Assembly (NCBI GenBank): GCA_033002965.1
Contig: JAURVB010012387.1
Location: forward strand, 1 to 64,000
Origin: Piper betle
Taxonomy: Eukaryota; Streptophyta; Magnoliopsida; Piperales; Piperaceae
DNA: 64,000 nucleotides
Direction: 5' to 3'
Positions 45,114-56,386 of this stretch are shown piece by piece (position 1 is the stretch's first letter; each line of letters begins with the position of its first letter). The notes beneath the pieces are model-generated. The model searched no databases. It was not told the origin of the DNA and worked only from the letters and a program-made list of their open reading frames with translations. A program made the position numbers and the translations under genes.

Positions 45114-46110
45114 TTAGCCATTGACCTTGATTTGATTACTTGTTCTCTCATTATCGATTTCTATTGCTCCATGTGGGAACGTATGTATCCCAATGAAAGG
45201 TCCAGACCATTTAGAGTTAAGTTTTTTAGGAAGAAGCCTTAGTCTAGAATTGTAAAGTAACACCTGATGTCCCGGCTCAAAATATCTTGCCAAAATGTGC
45301 GCATCATGCCCTAGCTTAGTCCTCTCCTTAAATAATTTAGCATTTTCATATGCATTGAGTCTAAGTTCATTCAGTTTATTCAACTACCTTCTTTCTTTAT
45401 GTACTTTGGCATCAAAGTTTAGTTCTTGAATATACCAATATGCTTTGTGCTTTAGCTCGAAGGGTAGATGGCATGATTTTCCAAGGACCAATCTGTAGGG
45501 AGTCATTCCAATTAGTGTCTTGAAAGCTGTTATCTAAGCCCATAATGAATCATCTAATTTAATGGATCAATCCTTTCTTGATGGACTAACAACTTTCTCC
45601 AAAATTCTCTTGATTTTGCGGTTGGAAATTTTGGCTTGACCACATTGTTGTGGATGACATGCTGTTGTGACCTTACACTTGCCTCCATACTTCACTAATA
45701 AAGCTTTGATTGCCTTGTTAAAAAAATGGGATCCTTCGTCACTGATGAAAGCTCTAGGAGTGCCAAATCTTATACCGATATTCTTCTTTAAAAACTTAGC
45801 AACTAACTTGGCATCATTTGTTGGGAATGCCTGCACCTCCACCCATTTCGAGACATAATCAATTGCTACCAATATGTATAAGTTGTCTTTAGATAACACA
45901 AATGGTCCCATGAAATCTATGCCCCATACATCAAAGAGTCATGCTTCATGGATTCCATGTAAGGGCATCTCTCTCCTTCTTGATATGCTTCCACTTCTTT
46001 GACATGTGTCACATAGTTTCATAAAAGAGTTAGCATCTTTGAGAGGTTGGCCAATAGAATCCCAATCGTAAAACTTTCATTGTTGTCCTTCAGCTTCCAA
46101 AATGTCCTCC
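45114..46110 (-). pseudogene. Athila-like integrase, degraded
   Basis: Integrase joins element cDNA to chromosomal DNA. On the minus strand the zinc-binding half is partly readable (ANSFMKLCDTCQRSGSI near 46020, with the CDTCQR pair). The core follows from WGIDFMGPF through [18 protein letters not shown] and [20 protein letters not shown] (45911-45567). The final part (45383-45114) holds LLPKKLNSKWSGPF, the GPY/F domain. Two acidic catalytic positions, D in GIDFMGP and D in ISDEG, are kept. The third, normally Glu in GQVE(I/V)SN, is Lys here (codon 45630-45632). Stops occur before the core (at HEA*LFD) and after it. Confidence 0.93.
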
Positions 46111-46354
46111 ATACTCTAATGAGTGGAAACGATAGATAATGTACAAGATTTCTTTTCTAGTGACACATCTCTGAATCATCTGGCCACTGCATTTTCTAAA
46201 CAGATATGACTCATCAAGTAATAATTAGCATCAATTAGAAACTTTTTCTTTTGCTAAGGTGAGATATCTAAGGGAGAGAATGACCAACAAGAAAATTTAC
46301 ATAGTCTGCAAAATAAGGTAAGTTAGATGTACTTACATGAAAAAATTGTTTGTC

Positions 46355-46749
46355 TCAAAGGCTTTCTTGAATTGGAAATGAGTTGGCTTCTTTCTCCTTA
46401 ATTATTAGTATGGACAAGTGATCTGCTACTACATTCTCATAGCCTTTCTCATCTCTTATTTCTAGATCAAATTCTTGCAATAACAGCATCCATCTAATAA
46501 GTCTTGGCTTGGCATCCTTCTTTTGTAGCAGGTATTTCAAAGCCGGATGGTCAGTGTGCACTATAACCTTTGTAAGTAAGATCTGTATTTCTCCACAACA
46601 TACACTACAACCAATAATTCCGTCTCTGTAGTGGTGTAGTCAACTTGACTCATATTCAATGTTTTGCTTGCATAGTAGATGGTGTGGAAGATTTTGTTAA
46701 TGAGCTGGCCCAAGACAACACAAATGGCATAATCATTTGCATCACACAT
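46355..46749 (-). pseudogene. Athila-like RNase H, degraded
   Basis: RNase H removes the RNA strand during reverse transcription. The minus-strand frames give [34 protein letters not shown], then [11 protein letters not shown] and ADHLS. These are the expected acidic positions in order (D of CDA, E of TETE, D of HTDH, D of ADH). One break at 46561 shifts the frame between the two halves. The segment follows RT directly, as usual. Confidence 0.92.
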
Positions 46750-46761
46750 TAATTAGAATAG

Positions 46762-47530
46762 TTATAACCAAACTAGTGAAACAATAATAAGGGCTGAAAT
46801 GAGTTTTTCTTTCAGCTTATTGAATGCTTTTAGGTATGCCTCATCAAAATTGAATGCTACATCATTTTCCAATAGATTGCAAAGTAGCTTTTCAATCTTT
46901 GAAAAGTATTTTATGAACCTTCTGTAAAATCCAACATGACCTAGGAAACTTCTCATTCCCTTGACATTGGTAGGTGGTTGTATCTTCTAAATGGCTTCTA
47001 TTTTTGCTTTGTCCACCTCCAAGTCTTTATTTGCGACTTTGTGTCCTAGCACGATTTCTTCTATCACCATAAAATATGATATTTCTTTAGTTTAAAACTA
47101 AATTGGAACTTTCATTTCTTTGTAGATTTTTGTCTAGAGTTTCCAAATACTTATCAAATATACTTCTAAATACTGGGAAATCATCCATAAAGATTTCTAT
47201 GTCATCCTCGATCACGTCTAAAAAATGGACATCATGTATCTCTAAAATGCTCTTAGTGCATTACACAATCCAAAGGGCATCCTTCTGAAGGTAAATATTC
47301 CATGTGAACATATGAATGTGGTCTTTTCTTGATCCTCAAGATGGATTGTTATCTGATTGTATTTAGAATAGCCATCTAGGAAACAATAGTATTTTTGCCC
47401 AGCCAAATTTTCCAACATTTGATCAATAAATGGTAAAGGAAAATGATCTTTTCTAGTGGACTTGTCTAGCTTCATGTAATTCATGCATACTCTCTAGCTA
47501 GTACCCTTTCTAGAAGGGATCAACTCATTA
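46762..47530 (-). pseudogene. Athila-like reverse transcriptase, frameshifted
   Basis: The minus strand reads MNYMKLDKSTRKDHFPLPF, DQMLENLAG, YCFLDGYSKYNQI and FRRMPFGLCNA in one frame (47484-47242). The catalytic motif IFMDDFPVF lies in another frame (FMDDF at 47177-47191). SFLGHVGFYRRFIKYFS then follows in a third open segment (46956-46762). The order matches the thumb and palm regions of Ty3/gypsy RT. At least one frameshift lies between GLCNA and FMDDF, and several stops are present, so no full product can form. Lineage signature STRKDHFPLPFIDQMLE points to Athila/Tat. Confidence 0.94.
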
Positions 47531-48179
47531 CTTTGATTGGGTACAACAGTTATCCCTCCCTTCTTCGGAATGCATTGGACAAGACTAGCCCATGAACTAT
47601 AAGCAAATGGGTAAATGATTTCAGCATCCAACCATTTGAGTATTTCTTTCTATGCTACCTCCTTCAATATAGGATTTAGGCATCTCTATTGTTCAACAAT
47701 TGGTTTGTACCATTCTTCTAGCAGAATCTTGTGCATGCAGACATTTGGGCTAATTCCCCAAATGTCAGCAATTGTCCATCCAATGGACAGCTTGTGATTC
47801 CTTAAGATTCTCAATAGCTTTTCTTCCTACAAAGATATTAGTGATGTAGAAATAGTACAGGAAGAGTATTAGATTTTTTAAGAAATACATACTTAAAGTG
47901 CTTTGGCAAGGGTTTTAACTCTAGCTTTGGAGGCTATACAATTGATGGAATGTTTGTCTTTGGTACAAAATTTTGTGTAAGCAAGGGCTGCAGCGACTCA
48001 CACTCTTCACTGCTGCTTGATTGTTGCCTAGCCAAGCCATCAACATAGATATCTCTTCATCTTCTCTTCTGTCTTTGTAGGTCAGTAACTGTACAAGGGG
48101 CCTGAAAATTGGCCTTTTCCAATGATTCTATCACTTGTTTTTGGATCATAATGACTACAAATTAGTCATCAGTTACATT

Positions 48180-48706
48180 TGGGTATTCCATGGCCTTGAA
48201 TATGTTAAATAATGCTTGTTCATTGTTGACTTTCATAATCACCTCTCCTACGACCACATCAATCAAGGCTCTTTATATTGCGAGGAATGGTCATCCCAAG
48301 ATGAGTGGGACATCTTTATCTTCTTCCATATCTAATATCAGAAAGTCAATTGGGAAGATGAATTTGTCAACTTTCACCAGAATGTTTTCAATTTCTCCCC
48401 TGGGAAAAATATAGGATCTATCAGCTAACTATAGCATTATAGTAGTGTGTTTTACTTCTCCTAAACCCATTTTTTGTAAATGGATAGTGGGATCAAATTA
48501 ATGTTAGCGCCCAAATCACACAAAGGGCTTTGCATGAAAATTTTTACCCAATAGAGTAAGGAATGACGAATCTTCCTAGAACCTTCAACTTTGAGCGTAA
48601 CTTCCTTTGCAGCACCGTATTCCTCATTTAGTGCCACTGTTTCAAATTCTTCTAACTTCTTTTTCTTTGACAAGATTTGCTTTATAAATCTGGCATGGGT
48701 AAGCAT
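48180..48706 (-). pseudogene. Athila-like aspartic protease region, degraded
   Basis: Retroviral-type protease would cut the Gag-Pol polyprotein. The minus strand gives LCDLGANINLIPLSIYKKW, with the DLGA active-site motif at 48503-48520. After a stop come ILVKVDKFIFPIDFLIL, EEDKDVPLILGWPFLA and a ALIDVVVGE segment. The last pair is the conserved ILGRPFL-type flap end with R changed to W. This order is usual for Athila/Tat proteases. Confidence 0.9.
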
Positions 48707-50262
48707 TTGCTATAATGCCTCAGTAAATAGGATGTTAATTGTCAGCTTTCTAAAAATGTTCAAAACGTTTTGGAATTTTAGGTCATCTTGTTTCCTTTGT
48801 TGACTCTGTGAATAAGGGAGCTTTGGAACGTATTTCATTAGTTCAAGAGGAGGAATTAGTTTTTGCACTTCTTCCCATCCACCTTTATTTTCCTCTTCCA
48901 TGCCTAGGCTTCCCCTTTCCTCAATTATTTCCGACTCTCGATTCTTGTAGGGATTAGGCAATTCCTTCCAGCTTCTTAACTCGATTGTCTCACATTTTTT
49001 ACCCTCTTCCATTTTGGGCACTTGTGTGTAATTAGGGAGGTGGCAGCTATTCAACAAGCTTGCAGCTGGTTCTCTAGATTCCTAATGGAAGTTTGTTGAG
49101 TTTGCATCTGTTGATGCTGAGTTTGCATGGACTACTAAACATCTCTTCCATTGACAACTTCTTCCTAACCAGTAGTTTCACCCAATTTTGTGCTTGAACT
49201 TGAAATCTTGGTGGTGTTTGGGCTTGAAATTGAAGTTTGAGCCCACCAGCTTGGTTTCCTTCCCATCCAAAGTTTGAATCATTCTTCCAACCTGGGTGAT
49301 AGGTGTTAGAGTAGGTTTTGTTCTGACTCTTGTTGTAATTGCTTATGAAGTTGGTAGTATCTATTTGCAATGGGCATTGCTCCCATGGATGGTTACTTCA
49401 ACAAAAAATCACGACAAAACATTGTCTATGAATAGTCCTAAGTCTTGTTCTTCTAATTCTGTGTTTGCTTGCTTAATGTCATCATCTATGCTGATAGGCA
49501 TAAAGAGCATCCATTTGTATTACTCCTGGTACATTCTTCCTTGTTGTCTTATCATACATCATTTGATGGTGGTTGAAAACTAATTTCTTCATCAGTTCCT
49601 AATCCTCATCATAAGTTTCTGTCATGATGGTCCCCATGTGATAGCATCTACTATTAACTTAGTTTAGCCCATCAACCCATTGAAAAATGTCTGAATCTAA
49701 ACCCAAGGTTGAATTGCATGGTAGGGACACTTCCTCAGCAAATCCTTAAACATCTCCTAAGTATCATGGAAGGATTCATTCTTCATTTAAACATATGAGG
49801 TAATCTCATTTTTGAACTGTACTATCCTGGAAGGTAAAGATTATTTTAACATGAATTTTCTTTCCATCTACTCCCAAGTAGTGATTGAGTTTATTGTGAG
49901 TGAATTAAACCACACCTTGGTTGCTCCAATCGAAAAAATGGAAATAGTCACAATTTGATTGCATCTTCAAAAGCTTGATGCTACTTATATGAATCACAAA
50001 TTGCCACATAGTTTAGCAAGTGTTTATGGGCCTCACTAGGCAATCCATGGAACTGTCCTACTAAAAGCAGCATTTGAAACATCACAGGTTTTAGTACAAA
50101 TTTGTTTGCAAGAATTTCTAGTCTTACAATGCTGAGGTTGAAATCCTCCAACTATGGCAATGCAAGTTCATCCAATGATCTCTTATTGTTGTTTGCTAGC
50201 TGATTCTAAGGTGCTAGTGCCACTTAATTACCAATATTCTGATTTACAAAGGCTTGATCCAT
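48707..50262 (-). pseudogene. Athila-like gag, degraded
   Basis: Gag forms the cytoplasmic particle. From near 50262 the minus strand reads MDQAFVNQNIGN, LEDFNLSIVRLEILANKF and PVMFQMLLLVGQFHGLP. Further on come LRKCPYHAIQPWV and IQTFFNGLMG (about 49780-49650), signature capsid words of Athila/Tat gag (usually written as LRKCPHHG and FYNGL). A Gln/Asn-rich repeat with NQ and GNQ words precedes it (50255-50345). The C-terminal half (49370-48710) is charged and low in recognisable motifs. Many stops and shifts occur. Confidence 0.88.
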
Positions 50263-50525
50263 AGGGTTTTGTTCCACCAGATTCTAGTTGCCAAGAGTTT
50301 GGTTACCAAAAGCTTGTTCCCCAATGTTTTGGTTCCCAAAATTTTGTTGGTTAAAGTTCTGAGCCTTGGCTTGCCTCTATCCTCTTCTTATCCTTAGACA
50401 AGTTCTTTCTATTTTTGGGTGAAAATGAAACAGTGCTTTTGTTTGGCTCTTTTGCATATACTACCTTAAAGCAGTAAATAAGTACCCTAGAATATAGATG
50501 TCGACAAAGATGAAAAACAAATAAA

Positions 50526-50543
50526 TCCCCAACAATGGTGCCA
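50526..50543 (-). other. Primer-binding site of Athila-like element (tRNA-Asp type)
   Basis: The minus strand reads TGGCACCATTGTTGGGGA, six bases inside the 5' LTR. The tRNA-Asp site usual for Athila is TGGCGCCGTTGCCGGGGA (established knowledge). The four differences are all C-to-T or G-to-A and fall at CG or CCG positions. Confidence 0.88.
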
Positions 50544-50549
50544 AAAACA

Positions 50550-52238
50550 TGTTGTGCTAATTTTAATGTATAGTGCAAGTGCATACGTCATACAAGTAAT
50601 AAAGTGATGAGTGAATATCGTTCCTACGAGGATTTGATGTTGTCATGTTAATTGTTGGTAACAAGATCTACTATACATAGTAAGCTAATTACATGAATAT
50701 GTAGAAATGTAAAATTGAGCTAATACAAATATACTCTAATCTATCTAAAGCGAATGAGGATATAAAACTATTGCAACTAATCTAATTCAGAAAATAGTGC
50801 AAGTTCATAAAGATATTAAACAACAACAAAAGCTAAGAGAAGTTCTTTTCCTTAATAAAAATGGACCTAGGATGTATAATTGCACTTGGTTAATAGGTAA
50901 CACAGCTTATCATGTTTATCAAGTTACAATTGATTGGATTTGATATCCGTGAAAATAGGTTTAATTGTAAAGGGCTTCCGCTATGTATTACAACCTACTA
51001 CATTCTTGTGCAAACAAGATCAGGTTAGTGCATTACGAACAATTCCCTTATATATATATTGACAACTTTAATGCATTCTAACAATCAAAATTATGAACTA
51101 CTTCATCCACAGACATCATTGACCTGCCTATTCCTAACACTTGATCGAATCTCTTACTTGTAAAGAGTTAGCCACTCTCTTGAAGCATTAAAAACGGGTA
51201 TGAAGTAATCAACTCTCAACCAATGTAACAGAATAAAGACAACATGATATATTACATATTAACTAAGATCTATCACGCATCCCACATCACTACATTTTAT
51301 TCGTGAAAGAGTTACAGTACATTTTCAAATTCATTAGACAAAATAACACACTAGAAAGAGAAAGGATAGATATATGTAAACTTGTGAAGATGAGGCCCTG
51401 TAATGAACTTCTCTTTAGCAATGTTCTTTTCCTTGTACTTCGACTTCCATATCTTCTACTTTCATATTCAACAATCCTTTAGGTTGGTAGCGTGAGGCAC
51501 TCAGGAATTAAAGAAGAAGAAGAATGGGTTCTCCAAGAAAGGGTTTAAGAGAATCTCTTTTGTTGGCATGAGTCCTTGAGGATATATAATGAGTTGAGGT
51601 AGGAGATCTCAAAAGAACTTTCCCAGCAACGTCCTATCCTCAAATTAGCATGATGTATGCTAACCCAATCATCACTTCTTAAGTAGTGTGATCTAGTTTT
51701 GTTTCCTTGTTCCATCTTCGCTTCCTGAAGGGTTCATAGAGTTGGTGAAAATGTTTTCGAATATTCCAATTGCCTATGTGGAGTGCCATGTCGAGCTCGT
51801 TCTTGGTAACTTCTTTCTCAACTAATGCACATGAGGTGTTTTTCCTTAATCATTTGAATTAGATGAGTGTGTTCCCTTCTTGTTCATCAAGGTGTCCATC
51901 TAATAGCTCATAATTTTGGGCTTGGCTGAGTAGGTAGATTTGTGGCAGAGTTTGTAGAATTGCAGGTCTGTTGTCTTGGTTAAATACATGAGAAGGATGT
52001 TGCAGAGTTGATGGAGTAGTTTGACTTCCACTTGCAAATGCACATGAGCTTTCACCAACTCCCTTCAGAAGATAACTTTTTGCTTTGAATCAAATGCAAA
52101 GTTGTTTATATTTTTTATAATTTGCATTTTTTTTCTAAATTTTTGTTTTACTAATGAAATCACTAGGAACAATAGTGTCTGGGCATGAAAATGGGCCACG
52201 AAAACCATTAAAATGTTGACTCAATCTACAAGTTATCA
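50550..52238 (-). repeat. 5' LTR of Athila-like element
   Basis: 1689 bp, bounded on the plus strand by TGTTGTGCTAA and GTTATCA, with AATAC immediately outside at 52239-52243. It pairs with 39073-42528 across its length. In the element's direction the primer site follows directly at its inner end. Confidence 0.92.
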
Positions 52239-53267
52239 AATACCTATGAAGAGAAATTGAAACTTCCAAAATACATTACAAGGCTGAAAGCATAGGATGA
52301 AGTAGCTGGACACCATAAATAAAAACCATCCCAAACAACTCAAAACATACATACTTAAGCCCTCACTTCTCTCATATATCGCTCGCCATCATACTCAAAT
52401 GTCTCAGAACCAAATGCCACAAATTTTCAAATTATGTTGTGTTATGTAGTATTCTAATACTTTGCACTCCTTATGGTGGAAGGAGTCCTAATACAATCTA
52501 CATATCTTCGAACAATACGCATGTTCATAAAACTACAAACCCTCATAATATTTATATAATAGGCTTAGATAGGGCTTTATATCATAATTTTTAAGATCTT
52601 ACTTTCGAAAAACCATCAAAGGATCGCATCCTTGAAGTTTAATTAGACTATGAAAAACTAGACTAAATGACCCTACATTAGTGGGATCTAATAAAATGTC
52701 ACTAATGTTGTACTATCGTATAAAACTCGATAAAATCCACTCTCAAGGAGCCAAGTAGAAGGTTAAGCAGAGAAATTATATAAACCTGAGCGAGTAGAGA
52801 TCATCGTCCTAAGTTGGCGCGTTCAACCTGTATATCCTATCAATGAAATGAAACTCCAATCACACTCTAATCAAATGGCATGCAAAAATGAGGCAAACCC
52901 TCCACACATGTATAAACATACTCGAAAACTTAATCAAATTTGATCGATGGGCCATTATGACCAACCAGGCCCACTAAAGTCAGGCTAAGATGATAGGAAA
53001 AGTATTCATTGGCTGCACCCCAAATTCCTAAGGTTCATTCATGGGCTTAGAGATTGTAAACAGATCTAGGTAAATTCAGAATGCTAGACAAGTCCTCAAA
53101 CCATATTTCTACAAAATTTCAGACCAAACCTCCAACTATCCCAGCCTGAGGGAATTTTGGAATTTGAGGTATAGGAAGAGAAATTTCTGGAGTTGCTTAC
53201 AGAAGACTCAACCCTAACGGCTTGGGAAATTTATACCATCAAATTTACCCATCTAAGGGCTTCCAAA

Positions 53268-56206
53268 TGTAAAACCCGTGACTTGAGTCAGAGTTTTACG
53301 AGAGTGAACCAGTAGGTTCAACCGTCGGTTCGAGTCGAGTCAACTTCATGGACCGCGAGCTGAGTTGAGGCTAGCTGTGAGTTATGAGCGATGAGGGTCA
53401 TGTATGCTCAAGTGTACGATGATAACATCTAAAAGATGATGAGAAATGGGTTATCAAGTATATTGAGGTATACAGTATTGATTGTTATTTTTATTTGATT
53501 GCAGAATAGTTTTAGGCCGAATAACGCATTAGGATGCGTTGGATTATATTCGGGTGGGTTATTAGTTATAGAGCATGTCATTTGGATGTTGTTGTGTTTA
53601 TTTTATTTTATGGGATTTTTCCATATTTTTTTAAGATTTTTTTAGAATTTATTACGAACAAATTTTTTTGACTCGAGTCAAAATCGAGTCAATACTTAAT
53701 TAGGAAACTGCCATTGAGGGTATTTTTCTCCCTCTCGACACTTACCCTCCCAAAACCCTCGCCACCGTTGTGTGCTGTTGTCACCGCCACCGCCACTGTC
53801 GACGCCGTGCTGCTGCCGATCAACGCCGCCCCACCCCGCCGTGCAGTCGTCGTGCCACCACAACCCACCCCGGCCACCGTCTCGCTGCCACAATGCCGGA
53901 ATCGCCCCACAAGCCACGACGCCCTCTCTCATCTATTCACCGCCGTCCGGGCCGCACCACCACCGCTGTGACCCCGACGACCACCCCTCTCTGTCGCCAA
54001 CGTTTCCCCCACCATCCCGAGCGCCGTCGAGGCCGGCCGCAGCCCCGATCGGAGCATGCCACTGCAGCCACCCATTTTCGACGCCGCCACAGCTGACGGC
54101 CATCGCCGCCCCGGCTGCTTTGTTTGACACCACCATCGGACCAAGCTCGTCGAGCTGGTGCCGATAGACCACCTGATTGCCCCGTCCCGAATCATTGCCG
54201 GAAAACCACCGGAATCCACCCGAAAACCGCAGACACTTGCCGGAAAACTGCCGGAACCGCCGGAAAATTGGATTCGTGGGAAATTCGCCGGATTATCTGC
54301 CGAACATACCCGATCCAATCTGATCGGACTTCGGACTCTGCTAGGTGCCGAATTTGAGTTTCGAGCCACGAAACAGAAACCCTAACCGTCGCCGATTTTC
54401 GACGACACGAGGTATAATTTATTTTAACTTAATTATTTGAAAGTATTGCTTATTAGAATTGCATGCTAGGATTGGTGAATTGTGTGTTATAATAATATAT
54501 ATAAATGTAGATTTGATTAAGGATAAAATATGAAATTTGTTTGATTGAGTGGTGTTAAAAATGGAGACTGAGAAACTAATTAGGGTAACTAGGTAATGAT
54601 CATGATCTAATGCAAACTAGCCTAAGTAGACTGGCTAGAATTGATTGCTAGAATTGATATAGGTTGATGTGTGATGGTTGATGCGTGATTGTGTTGATTG
54701 TGTGTGCATGCTATAGGATGTGTGATTCATCATGCGGGTGTTAGTTTTTAGCCTGATTGTGTAGGTACGGTGTAGGAGCTCGCCGCCTAGGCGCATGGAC
54801 CCGTTTGGAGCTTCTACCAGGTCCGTTTAGGACTCGTTCTCTGCTTTTACGCTACTCTATTGTGTATTTAATTTATCATGTGCAGGACGAGTTAAGTAGC
54901 GTTTTATCGGATCCCACTTAACTCGGGTCATTTAGCCAACGGTTCTTTTTTGGATTAATAACCCTCGAGGATGAGATCCCTCGAGTTTGTTTTCGAACTT
55001 CAGATCCAGCTCAAGTTGCCTTCGGGCCTATTGTATAAATCCCAACCCAGGCCTATATATGTATAGTTTTCGCGTTTTCAGTGAGAGATGGGATGAGGGT
55101 TACTTGCGGCCACGTCTTCAGATAGGGCGTGTGCTCGGAAGAGCGGGCTTTGGAGCTGGGGAGAACCCACTTCATTCCCGAAGGATCCGGACAACTCCAC
55201 CTTTGAGTTCCTCAAACCCGGAGAAGTGTGGAGGTTTACGGGTACTGCAATGCAGCGCATGTCTAGACTTGTGGTTGAAAGGGTACTGAAGGCGACAGCT
55301 TGAGAGTGCTCGGCCTTTGTGCTCAAGGCCAGGAGTAATATGGAAGGTGCAGAGGGCGGTAAGGAATGAAATTTGATGTGAGAAGCGATAGAGAAATGGC
55401 CAAGGTATGAGAATGAGAAAGAAAGGGGGACGCTGTCGACCCAACGGCGACGGCTCCCGTATGTGCCCTGATGAGAGTTCTTGAGGAAGTATATGGTTTT
55501 GATTCAACAGGAGAGTTTGCTCTCCTGTGCCAGATTGATATTAGTTATTTTCCGGGCCGGTAACACTCGTTACTGACGGTTTTTCTATATATATGTAGGT
55601 GAGGAATGCGAGCGATGAAAGCTGTCGGGACTGCGGAGGAGCAGCACGGAACCGTGCACACATGTACCTGCCGCGTGTAACGTATGTATAATGATGGTGT
55701 GTTATTGTTATGTAAATGATAATTTTGATGTGTTTACTTGAATGAATTACTTGTTATGAAACGAACTGATAAATATGAATGAGTAGGGAGCCTTGGAGTT
55801 CAGACTCGGCTCAGGTAAAAACGAATGAGATAATGATTTAATGTCAATGTAGATTGGTATGTGTTATCGTATTTTCATAAAATATTTATATACCCTTGTT
55901 GTGGATAGGTTGGCCCCTATTGCACTTTTAGGGGAAACTCTGTCCATTTTTCCGTAATAGCATAGATTTTCTTTTGGTTTCTCATTTATTGTTTTGTCTT
56001 GTTTTTGCTTGTACATCATAGCATGCATGTAAGACCGCGTTAGAACCCAATTGTTCCCATTCATGCATTTCACATTTGCATCTCCATCTTGAGACACCGA
56101 GAGTAGATCCGGGTCAGCTTAACCGAATCTAGTAGATTAGCAAACGGTTCGGTCACCGGTGACATTTCCGGGTCGGTTCACGGGTGAGCCGAAACGGGGT
56201 GTTACA
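53268..56206 (+). mobile_element. Solo LTR, family A, with perfect target-site duplication
   Basis: 2939 bp, best preserved A copy. It starts TGTAAAACCCGTGACTTGAG and ends CCGAAACGGGGTGTTACA, with CCAAA at 53263-53267 and 56207-56211. It includes a GC-rich block (53750-54400), the GAGCTCGCCGCCTAGGCGC block (54777), TTAACTCGGGTCATTTAGCC (54918), the CCTCGAGGATGAGATCC block (54963), TATATATATGTAGG (55590) and the palindrome. Open frames of 75-146 residues at 53689-54385 exist on both strands in several frames over the GC-rich block and have no domain, so they are not genes. It interrupts the D LTR. Confidence 0.95.
55914..55934 (+). other. Conserved palindrome in A LTR
   Basis: CCCCTA, nine bases, TAGGGG, then GAAACTCTGTCC: reference copy of the motif shared by all A LTRs in the window. 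Confidence 0.7.
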
Positions 56207-56386
56207 CCAAATATTAGGGTGATCAAGTAGGAACATACACTAAAGTTTGGGTGAAATTTAAGGAAGTTCTATCACTAAATGACTAAGCTTTGGGATTTTA
56301 CAATCCAAGCTAAGGAATTAGGGTTTGACCATGTATTCTTGTTCACTTAACCTAACCAAGTTCGGATGAAAGGTTGTCGTTTTACA

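Larger units (their letters stand above)
39073..52238 (-). mobile_element. Athila/Tat-type Ty3/gypsy retrotransposon, complete ends, decayed
   Basis: The element spans 13,166 bp, or about 11.4 kb once a nested E element is removed. AATAC lies at both 39068-39072 and 52239-52243. On the minus strand the order is 5' LTR (50550-52238), primer site, gag, protease, RT, RNase H, integrase, a long post-integrase region, and 3' LTR (39073-42528, interrupted). The two LTRs are 1689 bp and about 1662 bp after removing the insertion. The RT segment STRKDHFPLPFIDQMLE and the gag segment LRKCPYH...FFNGL are typical of the Athila/Tat branch (established knowledge). A tRNA-Asp-like primer site and a long region after integrase also fit Athila. 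Every coding domain carries stops or frameshifts. Confidence 0.93.
34874..56386 (-). mobile_element. Family D 3' LTR, minus strand, broken into four pieces
   Basis: Pieces at 34874-35416, 38580-39072, 52244-53267 and 56212-56386 sum to about 2.2 kb and form one LTR when three nested insertions are removed. The left terminus is TGTAACACCC and the right terminus is CGTTTTACA followed by a polypurine tract, so this is a 3' LTR read on the minus strand. Pieces 2 and 3 are collinear with the minus-strand A LTR at 35417-38574. Matching landmarks are a CACCTACATATGTATAGG block and an AAGGATCGCATCC...AGTGGGATCTAATAAAATG block against the corresponding A blocks. D is therefore a diverged relative of A. 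Each interruption is bounded by an exact 5-bp duplication. Confidence 0.8.

Noticed and set aside
53689..54385. Several overlapping open frames of 75-146 residues on both strands, Pro/Ala/Arg-rich
   Set aside because: They lie entirely in the GC-rich block of a solo A LTR, occur in many frames at once, and equivalent blocks in other A LTRs do not keep the same frames.
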